From Cacajao melanocephalus (lineage: Eukaryota; Chordata; Mammalia; Primates; Pitheciidae): a stretch of 64,000 nucleotides of DNA. The stretch is taken from positions 62,001 through 126,000 of the forward strand of contig CAUYLG010065801.1 in the NCBI GenBank assembly GCA_963573385.1, written 5' to 3'. A program made the translations under genes and the position numbers. Shown piece after piece: positions 40,343 to 54,650 of this stretch; the stretch's first letter is position 1; each line of letters begins with the position of its first letter. The notes beneath the pieces were generated by a model. It worked only from the letters and a program-made list of their open reading frames with translations, was not told the DNA's origin and ran no database searches.

Positions 40343-42416
40343 GACCTCCTTAAGGAGAAAAGAAAAAAAAATCAAGCAGGAGCTGATTCTCTCTGTAGCA
40401 GGAGCTGTACCTATGAGCAGACCATCCCGACTTCAAGTACGCTGTCCTCTAGCACTCGCTTCCCAGCAACTGGAATTCCTTGTCCGTGTTTCTTCAGTTC
40501 ACCTCTCTATTCTGGGAGCTTCTGTAACCTTCTAAAACACTTCAATTGAGTTACTCAGATTTGATTTCTGTTTGTAAACAAACAAAAAAATCCAAAGTGA
40601 CCCTTGCAAAGAAAAAGACAGTGATGTATTTATCAGGATTAGACTGAGGAACCAGTAATGGAAAATATCAAAACAGGAGTAGCTAAGACAAGATACTTCT
40701 TGTAACTTGTAAAACTCTCTTAATACAGTTCAGAGGTAGGGAAGTCTGGGATGGTGGAACATTTCACAGTATCAAGGATCACGTGGGACCTCTGAACAAA
40801 TGACAGAAAGGTAGCCTTCCTGGTGGAAGGAGCCCTTCAGGTATAAGGTTTAGCAAATCCTTTTGTGGAAAGTAAAAGGCCCAGCCTTTCTTTAAGAACA
40901 CTACTTGAAAAACAGAGCCTGGATTGAATCTCAGCCCCTAACACCTTCCCTCAGTCACAGACCTTTCTGCAAGCAATACTCTGCACAACTGAGTATCCAC
41001 AGCTGCCAAATGGGTTCTACCTTGAGTCTCTGCCATCTTCAGCACATAGTACCAATCTCACGGTTCTAGATGGCTGCTTAAGATCCAGCCATTGTATTCA
41101 CATTCCAGCTATCAGGGAGGAAGAAGAGACTAAGGACATGGCACTCTTCCATTGAGGAAACCTCCTAGAAGTTGCACACTTAAACCATGGCTAACTACAA
41201 GGAGGATGGAGGCTGGTCTTGATTCCTTGCAGCTATGGGTCTACCTAGAAAAACAGGGCTTCTATTATTTAGAAATAAGAGAAGACATTCAACAGCCTCT
41301 AGTCCACTATCTAAGGTTCGATTAATATACTGGCATAAGACTGAAGATAGGCTGTGGCCTCTCCTTGAGGTTTGCAGAAGTGTGGCACAGTTGACAACTC
41401 ACAAAATATATTAAGAGTCGTAGAGCTCCTATTTTAGAAAGCCAGAGAAGACATATTAGCAAGGATTTTGGAGATCATTCAATTCAAATCTCTCATTTGG
41501 ATATTAATGTTTCATAACATATATCATTTTGCAGATACGTAATGCTGTATTTTTTAAATACGGCATTATCATTCATTTGTAACCTAGCAATCTCTTTGTT
41601 CATTATTACAACAAATGCTTTAATGCCTTTTTAACATTTAAATCACCCGTGCAATTAGCACAATGTCCAATAACAAATGGAAATGGGCACATAACTTTTG
41701 CAGGCCATTTAATAGGAGTGTGGATGCCTCGTTGCCACATAATAGATAAGGTGACCACCTTCTACAAACCACAAACTGGGACACGCTGCCTGCCACACGC
41801 AAGAAGATGGTAACTGCTGAATGCTGAGGCCAGCACGTAAAATCCGGGACTCTATTCAAGTATTACTTTAAGAAAAGTCATATTACATTTGGGGGAAGGG
41901 CAATAAAAATTGTAATAACCTGAACTTAAGGTCCATGGGAAGGGGAGGGATTATTTATCTGCCTCATTCTCTACTATAATCCCCGTGCCTAACAAAGAAG
42001 GTTACGATACATACAGAGGGTTAAAAATACTTGATGTTTCAAATAATCTGACAAAACCCTGATACGACCCTAAAGCTCTGAACCCAAACACATGCATTTA
42101 GTTGAAACTAGAAAAAAAATAAACAACAACAACAACAACAAAACTTGGCTGATGAAAGGGGGGACTTGGGATGCCAGATAAAAACTCCTAAAGTTGGTAT
42201 GATGTTACAATGCCTACGACCTACCTCTCCATGAACATCAAGACAGCTCATTCTCCAATCTTGTCACCTGCCACTGTGCACTGAATCAATAAATGTCAAT
42301 ACACCATTGATTATAATGTCCTATGCAGAAGCTGCTACATATGACCTTTCATGCATGTTTTTGTAGTTTTCCTCGAGATAAAAGTATGCATAAGCAAAAG
42401 AAGATATTACTTTGAG
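40343..42416. other. 2-kb stretch without a firm repeat
   Basis: Possible traces only: 41445-41500 (ttttggagatcattcaattc) is MIR3/L3-like, and 41745-41850 (aggtgaccaccttctac .. aaaatccgggact) is reminiscent of a hAT element. A short (AAC)n run lies at 42122-42142. Confidence 0.4.
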
Positions 42417-42421
42417 ACAGG

Positions 42422-42775
42422 TGTATTAGTCCATTCTCATGCTGCTATAAAGATACCACATCAGACTGGGTAATTTATAAAGAGAGGAGGTTTAATTCAC
42501 TCACAGTACCACACAGCTGGGGAGGCCTCAGGAAACTTACAATAATGGTGGAAGGCGAAGGGAAAGCAGACACGTTCTTCACAAGGCAGCAGGAGAAAAG
42601 ACAAACTGTCACTGTTAAACCATCAGATCTCCTGAGAACTCCCTCACTATCATGAGAACAGCATGGGGAAACTGCCCCCGGTGATCCAATCACCTCCCAC
42701 CAGGTCCCTCCCTTCACACCTGGAAATTACATTTCAGATGAGATTTAGGTGGGGATACAGAGCCAAATATTATCA
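42422..42775 (-). mobile_element. THE1-type MaLR solo LTR
   Basis: Reverse THE1 LTR: tgtattagtccattctcatgctgctat, actgggtaatttataaagagagg, cacctcccaccaggtccc and agatttaggtggggatacag. The flanking 5-mers acagg (42417-42421) and atagg (42776-42780) fit a retroviral-type duplication with one change. No internal retroviral sequence is present. Confidence 0.95.
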
Positions 42776-42991
42776 ATAGGGAAGAAAGGGATATGGATGT
42801 TTAGGAACTTGGCAATTCTCTGATGTTTTCTCTTTCAAAAAAAAAAAAGCCTTCAGCCACTGTGACAAGTTATTAGCATCTGTTAAATGTCTCATATATT
42901 TACGTGAAAATTTTTTTATAATTCAAATTTTAAAAAATAATTGATGGCAGTTAAACTAAAGAACAATTTTTTTTTTAAGAATATAATAACA

Positions 42992-43287
42992 AACCAGACA
43001 CAGTGGCTCATGCCTGTAATCCAAGCACTTTGGAAAGCCGAGGCAGGCAGATCACCTGAGGTCAGGAGTTCAAGACCAGCCTGGCCAACACGGCGAAACC
43101 CCGTCTCTACTAAAAATACAAAAATTAACTGGGCACGGTGGTGGGTGCCCGTAATGCCAGCTAATCAGGAGGCTGAGGCAGGAGAATTGTTTGAACCCAG
43201 GAGGTGGAGCTTGCAGTGAGCTGAGATCACATCATTGAATTCCAGCCTGGGCAACAAGAGCAAAATTCCATCTCAAAAAAAAAAAAA
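42992..43287 (+). repeat. Alu (S-type) with perfect target-site duplication
   Basis: From aaccagacacagtggctcatg to poly-A. aagaatataataaca is exact at 42977-42991 and 43288-43302. Confidence 0.97.
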
Positions 43288-43437
43288 AAGAATATAATAA
43301 CATCACTAACTTTGTATCTGATGGGCCACATCTTTTCCAGAGTAAAACTTTTCTAATGTTTTAGAGACAGACAAATATAAATTCATGTGGTAGCCATGGG
43401 GGAAGGTGAAAGCTGAGTGTTAAGAAAGTTAAGAGAA

Positions 43438-44402
43438 AACTTGTACATTTCTTTAAGTTCCTTACAGATTCTGGATATTAGCCCTTTGTCAAATGAATAG
43501 ATTGCAAGAATTCTCTACCATTCTATAGGTTGCCTGTTCACGCTGATAGTTTCTTTTGCTGTGCAGAAGCTCTTTAAAAAGTAGGCAAAGGATATGAACA
43601 GACGCTTCTCAAAAGAAGACATTTATACATATGAAAAAAACATATGAAAAAAAGCTCATCATCACTGGTCATTAGAGAAATGCAAATCGAAACCATAATG
43701 AGATACCATCTCACACCAGTTAGTATGGTGATCATTAAAAAGTCAGGAAACAACAGTTGCTGGAGAGGATGTGGAGAAATAGGAATGCTTTTACACTGTT
43801 GATGGGAATAGAAATTAGTTCAACCATTGTGGAAAACGGGTGATTCCTCAAGGATCTAGAACCAGAAATACCATTTGACCCAGCAATCCCATTACTGGGC
43901 ATATACCCAAAGGCTTATAAATCATTCTGCTATAAGGACATATACACACGTATGTTTACTGCAGCACTGTTAACAGTAGCAAAGACTTGGAACCAACCCA
44001 AATGCCCATCAACTGTAGACTGAATAAAGAAAATGTGGCACATATATACCATAGAATACTATGCAGCCATAAAAAAGGATGAATTCATGTCCTTTGCAGG
44101 GACACAGATGAAGCTGAAAAGCATCATTCTCAGCAAACACAGGAACAGAAAACCAAACACTGCATGTTCTCACTCGTAAGTGAGAGTTGAACAATGAGAG
44201 CACATGGACACAGGGAGGGTAACATCATACACCAGGGCCTGTCAGGGGGTGGGGGAATAGGGGAAGGATAGCATTAGGGGAAATATCTAATGCAGATGAC
44301 AGGTTGACGGGTGCAGCAAACCACCATGGCATGTGTGTACCTGTGTAACAAACTTGCACATTCTGCACATGCATCCCAGAACTTAAAGTATAATAATAAT
44401 AA
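43438..44402 (+). mobile_element. L1PA/PB LINE, 5'-inverted insertion
   Basis: 43576-44402 is sense L1: aaagtaggcaaaggatatgaac, ctcaaaagaagacatttatac, gaaatgcaaatcgaaacc, tttgacccagcaatcccattactggg, a 3' UTR with ccatggcatgtgtgtacctg, and acttaaagtataataataat. 43438-43576 is the adjoining ORF2 part in reverse orientation (gattctggatattagccctttgtc, gtttcttttgctgtgcagaagctcttta). Flanks: aagaaagttaagagaa (43422-43437) and aaggaagtaaagagaa (44403-44418), 14 of 16 identical. Strongly 5' truncated and not able to code. Confidence 0.95.
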
Positions 44403-44442
44403 AAGGAAGTAAAGAGAATGCTGTATAAATAAGGGTCTAAAT

Positions 44443-44654
44443 CAGGGTCCAATCTTTTAGCCTCTTTCAGCTACACTGGAAGAAGGATTTTCTTGAGCCT
44501 CACATAAAATACACTAATACTAACTATAGCTGATAAGCTTTTAAAAATTGCAAAAAAAATCTCATAATGCTTTAAGAAAGCGAATTTGTGTCGGGCCTCC
44601 TTCAAAGCTGTCCTGGGCTGCCTGCTGCCATGGGCCATGGGTTGGACAAGCCTG
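44443..44654 (+). mobile_element. MER30 (hAT-Charlie)
   Basis: cagggtccaatcttttagcc, acactggaagaaggattttc, aaaatacactaatactaac, tctcataatgctttaagaaag and gggttggacaagcctg cover the whole element. Confidence 0.92.
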
Positions 44655-44689
44655 GAATGACCTGGGGCCAACTACCAGTCAAGAGACTA

Positions 44690-44895
44690 ACAGAAGTTTC
44701 TTCTTAAATCTGAGCCTTTGTTCACCTATTTTTAAAATGGAGCTACTATTATCTAACCTCATAGGACTATTGTATGCACTACATGAGATTCGACGTGGAA
44801 AGAAATATCAATAACTGATTGATATTTCAATCGGTTTAGGGGGACTTGCCCGGCGCATAGTGAAATATCAATAATTGATGCTAATTATCATCCTT
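44690..44895 (+). repeat. MIR with an internal snap-back duplication
   Basis: ctgagcctttgttcacctatttttaaaatgg, attatctaacctcataggac and cggcgcatagtgaaatatcaataattg follow forward MIR. A ~60-bp segment beginning gaaatatcaataactgat is extra. Confidence 0.75.
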
Positions 44896-45188
44896 TAAGT
44901 AAGGAAGAGGTTTAAATATAGATCTAACCACACTTAAGATTAAAACATTTAAGGAGAAAAAGGCTGCAGTTCTTCCATAATAGCTGTTTCCATTTTCAGA
45001 CAGCTGTTTCCATCATATTTCAAATTTCTTCATCATCAAAACAAAAGGTTTCTGTGCTTAGTGCATGATTTTGTCATGCAACAACCCTATGGCTCAAACT
45101 TGAAGGGGCTGCCACTACTGCCAATAACTGGAGTGAAACACTCTCACAGTTCCTTCGCAAACACCCACAAGTCCTGGCTCATCCTTCT

Positions 45189-45365
45189 AGCTCAACGTTA
45201 CTTCCAGTGTGGTCCCAGGAACGGCAGTATCAGCAGCACCTGAGAAACTGTTAGAAATGTCAATTCTTGGGCCCCAACCCAGACCCTGGGAATGAGGGCC
45301 AGCAATCTATGTTGCATCAAGGCCTCCAGGTAATTCATGGCCCTGCTCAAGTTGGAGAACCACTG
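45189..45365. mobile_element. MER20 (hAT-Charlie)
   Basis: cagtgtggtcccaggaacgg, cagcacctgagaaactgttagaaatg, cttgggccccaacccagacc, caggtaattcatgg and gttggagaaccactg cover the element. Confidence 0.88.
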
Positions 45366-45429
45366 GCTTCGCTAACTTGTACAGTGAAGACTTCTTTTCA
45401 GTCTTCGGAAATGAAGGACTAATAGTCAA

Positions 45430-45940
45430 GAGGAGGAACTGCAAAATTTTCCATACAGGGCTACATAGTAAATATCTTAGGCTTTGCGGGCCAAGAAGTC
45501 AAGTTAAGATTAGGTAGGTATTTATGGAACCAATGCAACCATTTAAAGCTGGGTGCGGTGGCTCATGCCTGTAATCCCTGAGACTTTGGGAGGCTGAGGC
45601 AGGCGAATCATCTGAGGTCGGGAGTTTGAGACCAGCCTGGCCAATATGGTAAAACACTGTCTCTACTAAAAATACAAAAATCAGCCGGGCTTGGTGGCAC
45701 ATGCCTGTAATCCGAGCTACACCAGAGGGTGAGGCAGGAGAATCACTTGAATCCAGGAGGTGATCACTGGAGTGAACTGACATCACGCCACTGCATTCCA
45801 GCCTGGGCGACAGAGTGAGACCCCAAAAATAAATAAATAAATTTTAAAAAATAAATGAAATAAAAACTAAAATGCAACCATTTAAAAATATGAAAACCAT
45901 TCAAAGCCAATGAACCATATGGCTGAGAGTTTGGGGTCAG
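45430..45940. mobile_element. hAT-Charlie-type MER element, split by an Alu
   Basis: ggaactgcaaaattttccatac, gctacatagtaaatatcttaggctttgcgggcc lie left of the Alu. aatgcaaccatttaaaaatatgaaaaccattc and gagagtttggggtcagg lie right of it. Same family and orientation as the element at 2224. Confidence 0.7.
45548..45870 (+). repeat. Alu (S-type) with perfect target-site duplication
   Basis: From gctgggtgcggtggctcatg to a long aaat-type tail. aatgcaaccatttaaa is exact at 45532-45547 and 45871-45886. Confidence 0.97.
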
Positions 45941-45967
45941 GCTACATATCACATGCACTGACAAGCT

Positions 45968-46120
45968 TACACTCCTATCAGCTATATCCCCAGCTCGCAA
46001 GCTCTACCTCAGTGGCCTCATCTGCAAAACAGAGACAACAATAGCTCTGACTCAGTGGGACTGTGGGAAGGATAAAAACACGAAATGAACTTAAAGCACA
46101 AAATCCCCCAGCATAGACAT
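45968..46120 (+). repeat. MIR
   Basis: cctcagtggcctcatctgcaaaac, caacaatagctctgactcag and gactgtgggaaggataaaaac in forward MIR order. Confidence 0.65.
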
Positions 46121-46757
46121 GCATACTGCTGAAATTAACATATCTGCAGCTGGTTGCATTGTTTTAACTGTAATCTTACTACCAGTGTTTGCTTCCTTCT
46201 GACAGACTTAAAATCCAAACTGCCCAGACCTTGTGACATTTTAAAAATTAACCTGTTTAATTTTGGATTAGGGCAAGTCTCCCTGAAAGGCTCTAAATCA
46301 CCTTCTCGGTCAAATGAAAAATAAGTTTCCAAAATATTTTTCAGAAATCCAGACTGATATCTTCCATTCAGAAATAAACTTTAATGCACTGCTCAATTTA
46401 AGATTTGCAGAGAGCCCGGTTCATTAGGGAAGATCTAAGAAGTTAAAAGTTTTGGTGAGCTAATGATCCCCCAGCTGGGTTGTGAAAGGTACCCAGTGTC
46501 CTGAGGCTCCTGAGACACTCGTGGAGGCAGGTCACTGCTTCCATCATGACTCTAAAACATCATGCTCTTCACTAGTACAGAAGACTAAGTATTCAAAGTT
46601 GCCCTGACATAGTGACAGTATTTTTTAATGAACTTAGATCACCTATTGGCTGGGATGTGCAGAAAGAAGGACAGTCCTTTCATACTTTGTTAGTAGGAGC
46701 AGCACAAAGTGACACAGCATTCTGCAGAGGCAAAGTTTCCAGGAAAAATAAAACTAA
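46121..46757. other. No recognised feature
   Basis: Unique-looking intronic sequence. Confidence 0.5.
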
Positions 46758-47057
46758 CCACTGGGCACGGTGGCTCACACCTGCAATCCCAGCACTTCCC
46801 AGGAGGCCAAGGAGGGCAGATCCCTTGAACTCAAGAGTTCAAGACCAGCCTGAGCAACATGGTGAAACTCCATCTCTACAAAAAATACAAAACTTAGTTG
46901 GTCGTGGTGGTACACACCTGTAGTCCCAGCTACTTGAGAGGCAGAGGCAGTAGAATTGCTTGAACCAGGGAGGTCACCGCTGCAGTGAACCATGTTCACA
47001 CCACTGCACTCCAGCTTGGGCAACAAAGTGACACCCTGTCTCAAAAATAATAATAAA
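46758..47057 (+). repeat. Alu (J/S intermediate)
   Basis: From ctgggcacggtggctcacac to caaaaataataataaag. Contains gttcaagaccagcctgagcaac. Confidence 0.95.
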
Positions 47058-47096
47058 GTATGCATGAAAAAATAAAAATATCCTTCAATACCATGA

Positions 47097-47594
47097 CAGT
47101 AAAGTTTATGTGTCAACTTGACTGGGCCAAGATGCCCAGATATTTGGGTCAATTCATTATTCTGGGTATGTCCTGGAGGATGTTTTGGATGAGATTAACA
47201 TTTGAATTGATAGACTGAGTAAAGCATATTGCCCTCCCTAACGTGGGTGGGATCACCTAACCAGCTGAAGGCCTGAACAGTACAGAAAGTCTAAACTTCC
47301 CTCCCCACAATAAGAAGCAATTCCTCCTGCCTGACTGCTTGAAAGCTGAAATCACATTTGTTTCTTGCCTTTGGACTGCAATAGAAAAAAAAAAATCAGC
47401 TCTTCCTGGGTCTTGAGCCTGCTGGCCTTGAACTAGAACTACACCATTGGCTCTCTTGGTTCTCCTGCTGGCCAACAGGCAGATCTTAGAACTTGTCACC
47501 CTCCATAATCCCATGAGCCAATTCATTATAATAAATCTTTCTCTATAGATAGATCCCATTGGTTCTATTTCTCTGGAGAACACTAACGAATACA
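47097..47594. mobile_element. LTR-like interspersed repeat, family name uncertain
   Basis: tatgtgtcaacttgactggg, aagatgcccagatatttggg, gatgagattaacatttgaattg, gactgagtaaagcatattgcc, gagccaattcattataataaatct and tggttctatttctctggagaac are the hallmarks of an old mammalian repeat that looks like an ERVL-type LTR. I cannot give the Repbase name from memory. Confidence 0.65.
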
Positions 47595-47689
47595 AATACT
47601 AACTAAACTTCTGTGCATTTAATCACAGGTAAAAACACACATGTGCATGAAGATGCATGTGCTACTTTTGTTTTTCACTTCAGCATTAT

Positions 47690-48050
47690 TTGTAACAGAA
47701 CACAACTATCAACAGCTACATACACCATGAACTACGAAATATCCATACTATGGAACACTACACAGCAGTTATTATAATAACAATAAAGACACTATGGAAT
47801 GACCTTTATAGACTTCTAAGAGATACTAAGTAGAAAAAAAAGATAGACTAACAATATGAATATACCATTCATGTAACATGAAAATTAAGTATTTCCCCAT
47901 ATGTAAATGCACAGTAAATACATAAATTCACAGCAGTTATCTCCGAGAGGAAACTGGAACTAGGAGGGGTAGGTTAAGTATGTTTCATGTATTTTTAAAA
48001 TTTTTCAAACTTCAATGTATTCATATGTTGCTTTGTAGTTAAAAAAATAT
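47690..48050 (+). repeat. L1M fragment
   Basis: cattatttgtaacagaacac, aatatccatactatggaacactacacagc and gttatctccgagaggaaactgg match sense old L1 ORF2 end and 3' UTR. Confidence 0.7.
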
Positions 48051-49148
48051 TAATGTACTTGCACATTCAGATAAAAATCAAAGAAACTGAGTTAATGTTT
48101 TTTCTGCATTCTCCAAAGCAAGAAATTATGACTGTTAGCTTTATACATGCTAATAAAAGAACAGAGCTTTACAGATATCATCTCACTATATATGTTTCAA
48201 TTACTAGTAAGAGAAATAGGTCAGGGTGTTGCTTTAAGTTACAGATGCAGCTCATATTGGGCACTTACTCAATGGGACAGCTTCCGGCTGTATTCTGTAC
48301 ATGTTCCTAGGTTCTTTTTCTTTTTTTTCTAAGGTTTTTCTGGTTTTGGTTTACCTTTCTTTTTTTTTTTTTTTAATGATAGTTAGCCCACAATTTTAAA
48401 AGCTCTCTTTAAGGCATTGCAAAGTGTCAATAGATGGCAAGCATGTAGTCTTGCCTGCATCACTGAAATCACATTCCTCACCATCAGCCATTTCTCTGCA
48501 GACCTGAAGTGGGGAGGACACTTGGGGGATTTGCTCTTTTCACAAGATAACTGTCCCTTAGGGCACATGCAATCAAAACAATATGAAATGAGAAGTGGAT
48601 GGGAGGTACAACATCTTAGGAGGAATAGGAATGTGCTTGTGTAGTGCTACAATCTTGCCAGCCACTTCAGGAAGGTCAAAAGCAAAAGATGAAAAGAGAA
48701 GAGCAGGAAGAATGGAAGATGAATGCACTGAAGAAGGCACCTCATAGCCTCTGCCCAACCATCAGTTCTCCCCAAGAATGATGAACCCGGGGTCCCACTG
48801 TTCATGAATTCAGTCATCTAATCAGTAATAAGCATTTAATCCCTACTATGTGCCGTGAAACAAATGGAGCAGCCTATGATGACATCTTTCCCAAGTCCTG
48901 GTAAAATAACCAAGAATAAGGCCCGTAACACCGGATTTATTTAACATAAATGACTCTTCTTTATTCCACGGTTATGCTCCTCCTACTCCTTAGGTGACAA
49001 AAGATCCTTTCTTTTACGTGGTGATGGCAACAGTAAATAGTATGTTTTATTTTCTTTAAGCATCTCCATTGGACAAACTTTCTCAGAGGAGATTTTCTTT
49101 AAGGCAACAGCCACTAAGTGTTTTTATGGTAGCATTCAGAAGAGAATT
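48051..49148. other. No recognised feature
   Basis: Two T-rich runs at 48316-48330 and 48358-48376; otherwise unique-looking. Confidence 0.5.
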
Positions 49149-49443
49149 CAGTGGTTCTCAAAGTCAAGGTGAGGGAGGTGATTTTGCCCCTCCAGGGGAC
49201 ATCTGGCAACACCTGGAGACATTTTTTATTGCCACACTGGAACTATCTAGTGAAAAGAGGCTAAATTGACACATATTTGTAACTGTTTTTCAAAGAAGAG
49301 GGTCATCCATCAGATTACGAAGAAAAGGTCAAGAACCCTTGATGTAATCCTATGCCCCCTATTTTTCAAATGCTTAACACCCTGCAATGCACAAGAATTA
49401 TCTGGCCCAAAGTGTCCAATAGTGCCTAGCCAAGAAACTCTGC
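49149..49443. mobile_element. MER5A interrupted by a 104-bp insertion
   Basis: Left part: cagtggttctcaaagtcaagg, gattttgcccctccagggg, gcaacacctggagacatttttt and actatctagtg. Right part: cttaacaccctgcaatgcac, gaattatctggcccaaagtg and ccaagaaactctg. 49269-49372 is foreign to MER5A. Confidence 0.88.
49269..49372. repeat. 104-bp segment duplicated at 50004-50107, copy inside MER5A
   Basis: Aligned without a gap to 50004-50107, with about 14 mismatches (roughly 87% identity). The MER5A resumes after it, losing about 7 bp. Confidence 0.85.
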
Positions 49444-49449
49444 CTGGAC

Positions 49450-49600
49450 TCATTTAAAGCCCCAGCAATCCTAAATGGTAGGTACAGTCACTATACCCTT
49501 TTCACAGATGGACAAACTGCAGCAGAGTTTTTAGTAACTGGCCCACAAACACCTATGATTCAAACCTGGCCATCTACCTCCAGAACCTGGCCTCCCAGAC
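49450..49600 (-). repeat. MIR
   Basis: aatggtaggtacagtcactatacccttttcacagatgg and ttcaaacctggcc in reverse MIR order. Confidence 0.7.
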
Positions 49601-50003
49601 AACCAATGTGTGCCTCTCCTCTCCAAAGCAATTCACCGAATCAGATCCTATCCCTACTGTAAATCCTATGAGGGTAGAACTGGAATGTGACTTGTTTACT
49701 TCTCCACCCTCACAGCACAAGGCTGCCTCAGAGTGGCAGTCCACAAAGATAAGTTATTTAAAGTGTGATCAACAGTGTATCCAACTCATTTTGGTTTCAG
49801 GTAGACCATGGAGTATCATTTTCATTTTAGCTATGACACTGTGTATTGCTGTCCAGAACAATAAACCTGGTGTAATAAAAAAACTTCTCCAAAATGCAGA
49901 GAGTTGAACTTTCATTAACAATAGAATTGGGAATATTCTTTAGAATTAAGAAATCCCGAGCTACTAGGTATCAGCAAGCCCATATGAAATAGGTTTGAAA
50001 TTT

Positions 50004-50107
50004 ACACATATTTGCATTTGTTTTTCAAAGGAGAGGGTCATCCAACAGATTACCAAGGAAAGGTGAAGTATCGCTGATGTAATCCTATGCCCCCCATTTT
50101 ACAAATG
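50004..50107. repeat. 104-bp segment, probable source copy
   Basis: Pairs with 49269-49372. Its right end runs on without a break into the MIR that follows (cattttacaaatgagc), which suggests this is the original site. Confidence 0.8.
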
Positions 50108-50210
50108 AGCAAACGAAGGCAGGAAAAACTAAGTGGCCTTCCCAAGTCCATACAAGTCAATTAACACCAAGGGAGCATGGAAAGAGAGCATCAGCTCCCC
50201 CAGTCCTGTG
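50085..50210 (-). repeat. MIR
   Basis: tatgccccccattttacaaatgagc, cgaaggcaggaaaaactaag and ggccttcccaagtccataca. Confidence 0.65.
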
Positions 50211-50611
50211 GAATGCCTTAGAAATACTATTTTTGGTTTCCAGATCTGGATCACCCCACCATTAATGCCAATACTATGAAATAAATTTAAGCCAAAAGAG
50301 AAAAAGTGTCAGCCTAATTAACACAGCGACTCTCTCAACACCAATCTTGTGGAATTTGACATTACTGTAACTAACTTCTTTACAACCCTTTCGGCTCAAG
50401 AAATACTGATAAGAAGCATTCTTCTGGTGTCCTTTATCTATTTTCCAGAAAGGCATCAGTCTGAAAATGATGTGGTACCTCTATAAGCGGGGCAAACACA
50501 AGCTGCTAAGAAACATCTTAAAGTGCTAGTTCACTGAACTTTCATACCGAAAAAAAAAAAATTCAACTTCATCACCTAGGGAGAAATACAGATTTTTTTA
50601 AGACAGGCAGT
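50211..50611. other. No recognised feature
   Basis: Unique-looking intronic sequence. Confidence 0.5.
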
Positions 50612-50720
50612 AGCAGAGGGTAGTGATGAAGAGCCAAGGCTCTGCATAGAGAATCAGAGTTCAAATGCAAGTTCTGTACCCACCATATGAATTACATTTA
50701 ACCTTACTCCTTATGGTAGG
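50612..50720 (+). repeat. MIR 5' part
   Basis: agagggtagtgatgaagagcc, aaggctctgcatagagaatcagagttc and aaatgcaagttctgtaccc follow the tRNA-derived MIR head. Confidence 0.6.
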
Positions 50721-50729
50721 CACCCGAGG

Positions 50730-51260
50730 GAACTGCATACAAACGTGCACCAACAGGCAATTACAAGGTTGTTCTTTACAGCTTTATTCCTGAAAGCCTA
50801 AAACTTAGAAATCAAAAGGTCTAACAAGAGGAAAATTGGAAAACTGTTGTATGGTCGTATAATAACTAAAGAGTAAGTACCTCACAACATCACGTGTGAA
50901 TCTCACAGACATTCTGTTGAGCAAAAGCAGACAGACACAAAAGAGCCCATACTGTATGGCCCCATAAGTTCTGTGGGCAAATATATCTGTACGGTGAGTG
51001 GAATCACAATAGCAGTTACCTGGTCGGGGTGGGGGAAAATGATAGATGTCCCTGGAATGCTAGAAAGTACTCCATCTTGATCTGCAAGGCAGTCACTCGG
51101 GTGAAAGCAGTAAGATACCTACAGAAACACACTAAACCACATACTTAAGGTTCGTACAATTTACTATGTGTGTGTATGTGTGTGTATGTATGCATGTATG
51201 TGTAGGTGTGTATGAATGTTTTAACTCTAATTTTTTAAACTGTGTAATGCAAAGTTTTAT
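50730..51260 (+). repeat. L1M 3' UTR fragment
   Basis: gttgagcaaaagcagacagacacaaaagagcccatactgtatgg, aatagcagttacctggtc and catacttaaggttcgtacaattta. A TATG/TGTG satellite lies at 51165-51213. Confidence 0.65.
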
Positions 51261-51362
51261 AAAAATGTAACTGTCCATAAGAGAGACTTAAAGCCAGTTG
51301 TTTTATTTCCTGGGCCTCAAATTCCTCTTCTCTATAATGAAGAAAGTAACAGTTCCTATTCT

Positions 51363-51658
<296 letters not shown>

Positions 51659-51677
51659 AATAAAGCACATAGGCTAC

Positions 51678-51782
51678 TTTTCTCTTTCCTCTCTTCCTCC
51701 CTCCCCACTCCCCTTCTTCCTTCCTTTTTTCCTTCCTTCCTTCCTTCCTCCCTCCCTCTTCCCTTTCTCTCTCTATATATTT
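51678..51782. repeat. Pyrimidine-rich (TTCC)n/(CT)n satellite
   Basis: About 100 bp of C and T only, apart from a few bases, with several ttcc runs and ctctctctatatat at the end. Confidence 0.95.
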
Positions 51783-54194
<2,412 letters not shown>

Positions 54195-54645
54195 AGGACA
54201 TAGATTCTCCAACTGTGGTCCAAAGACCCCTGTGGGTTCCCAAGATACTTTCAGGAGATGAAAGGGAGTTTTCAAGAGACAGTATGACTTGTAATATCAT
54301 AACAGATTGAATGCAAAAGCAGTTATGAGAATCCAGCTGTCTTCTGCTGAAGCAGACGTTAAAGAGATTTGCAAAAAATGTAAAGCAATGCCACTCCTTC
54401 CACTAAAATGTGTTGTTTCGGAAAATAATTTCTTTCTATAAAAATGTGTTATTTATGTTAACATGCTATGGTTTTATTAGTTGTTTTAAATAAACAGTTT
54501 TTCAATTTGTCAGTTAAAATATTTAGAACAATAAATATCCACAGATATAATCCACATACACAAAACCTCTTTCAGGTTATATTGAATAATTCTGAAGAGT
54601 ATGAAGAAGATCTGAGATTAAAAGCTTTCAGAACTACTACTACGT
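54195..54645. mobile_element. hAT-Charlie-type DNA transposon fossil
   Basis: attctccaactgtggtccaaagacccctgtggg, gttaaagagatttgcaaaaaatgtaaagcaatgcc, gtgttatttatgttaacatgc and atatccacagatataatccacatacac. This is the family whose ends read ttctcaaact..ggtcc; MER number uncertain. Confidence 0.75.
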
Positions 54646-54650
54646 AAGAA

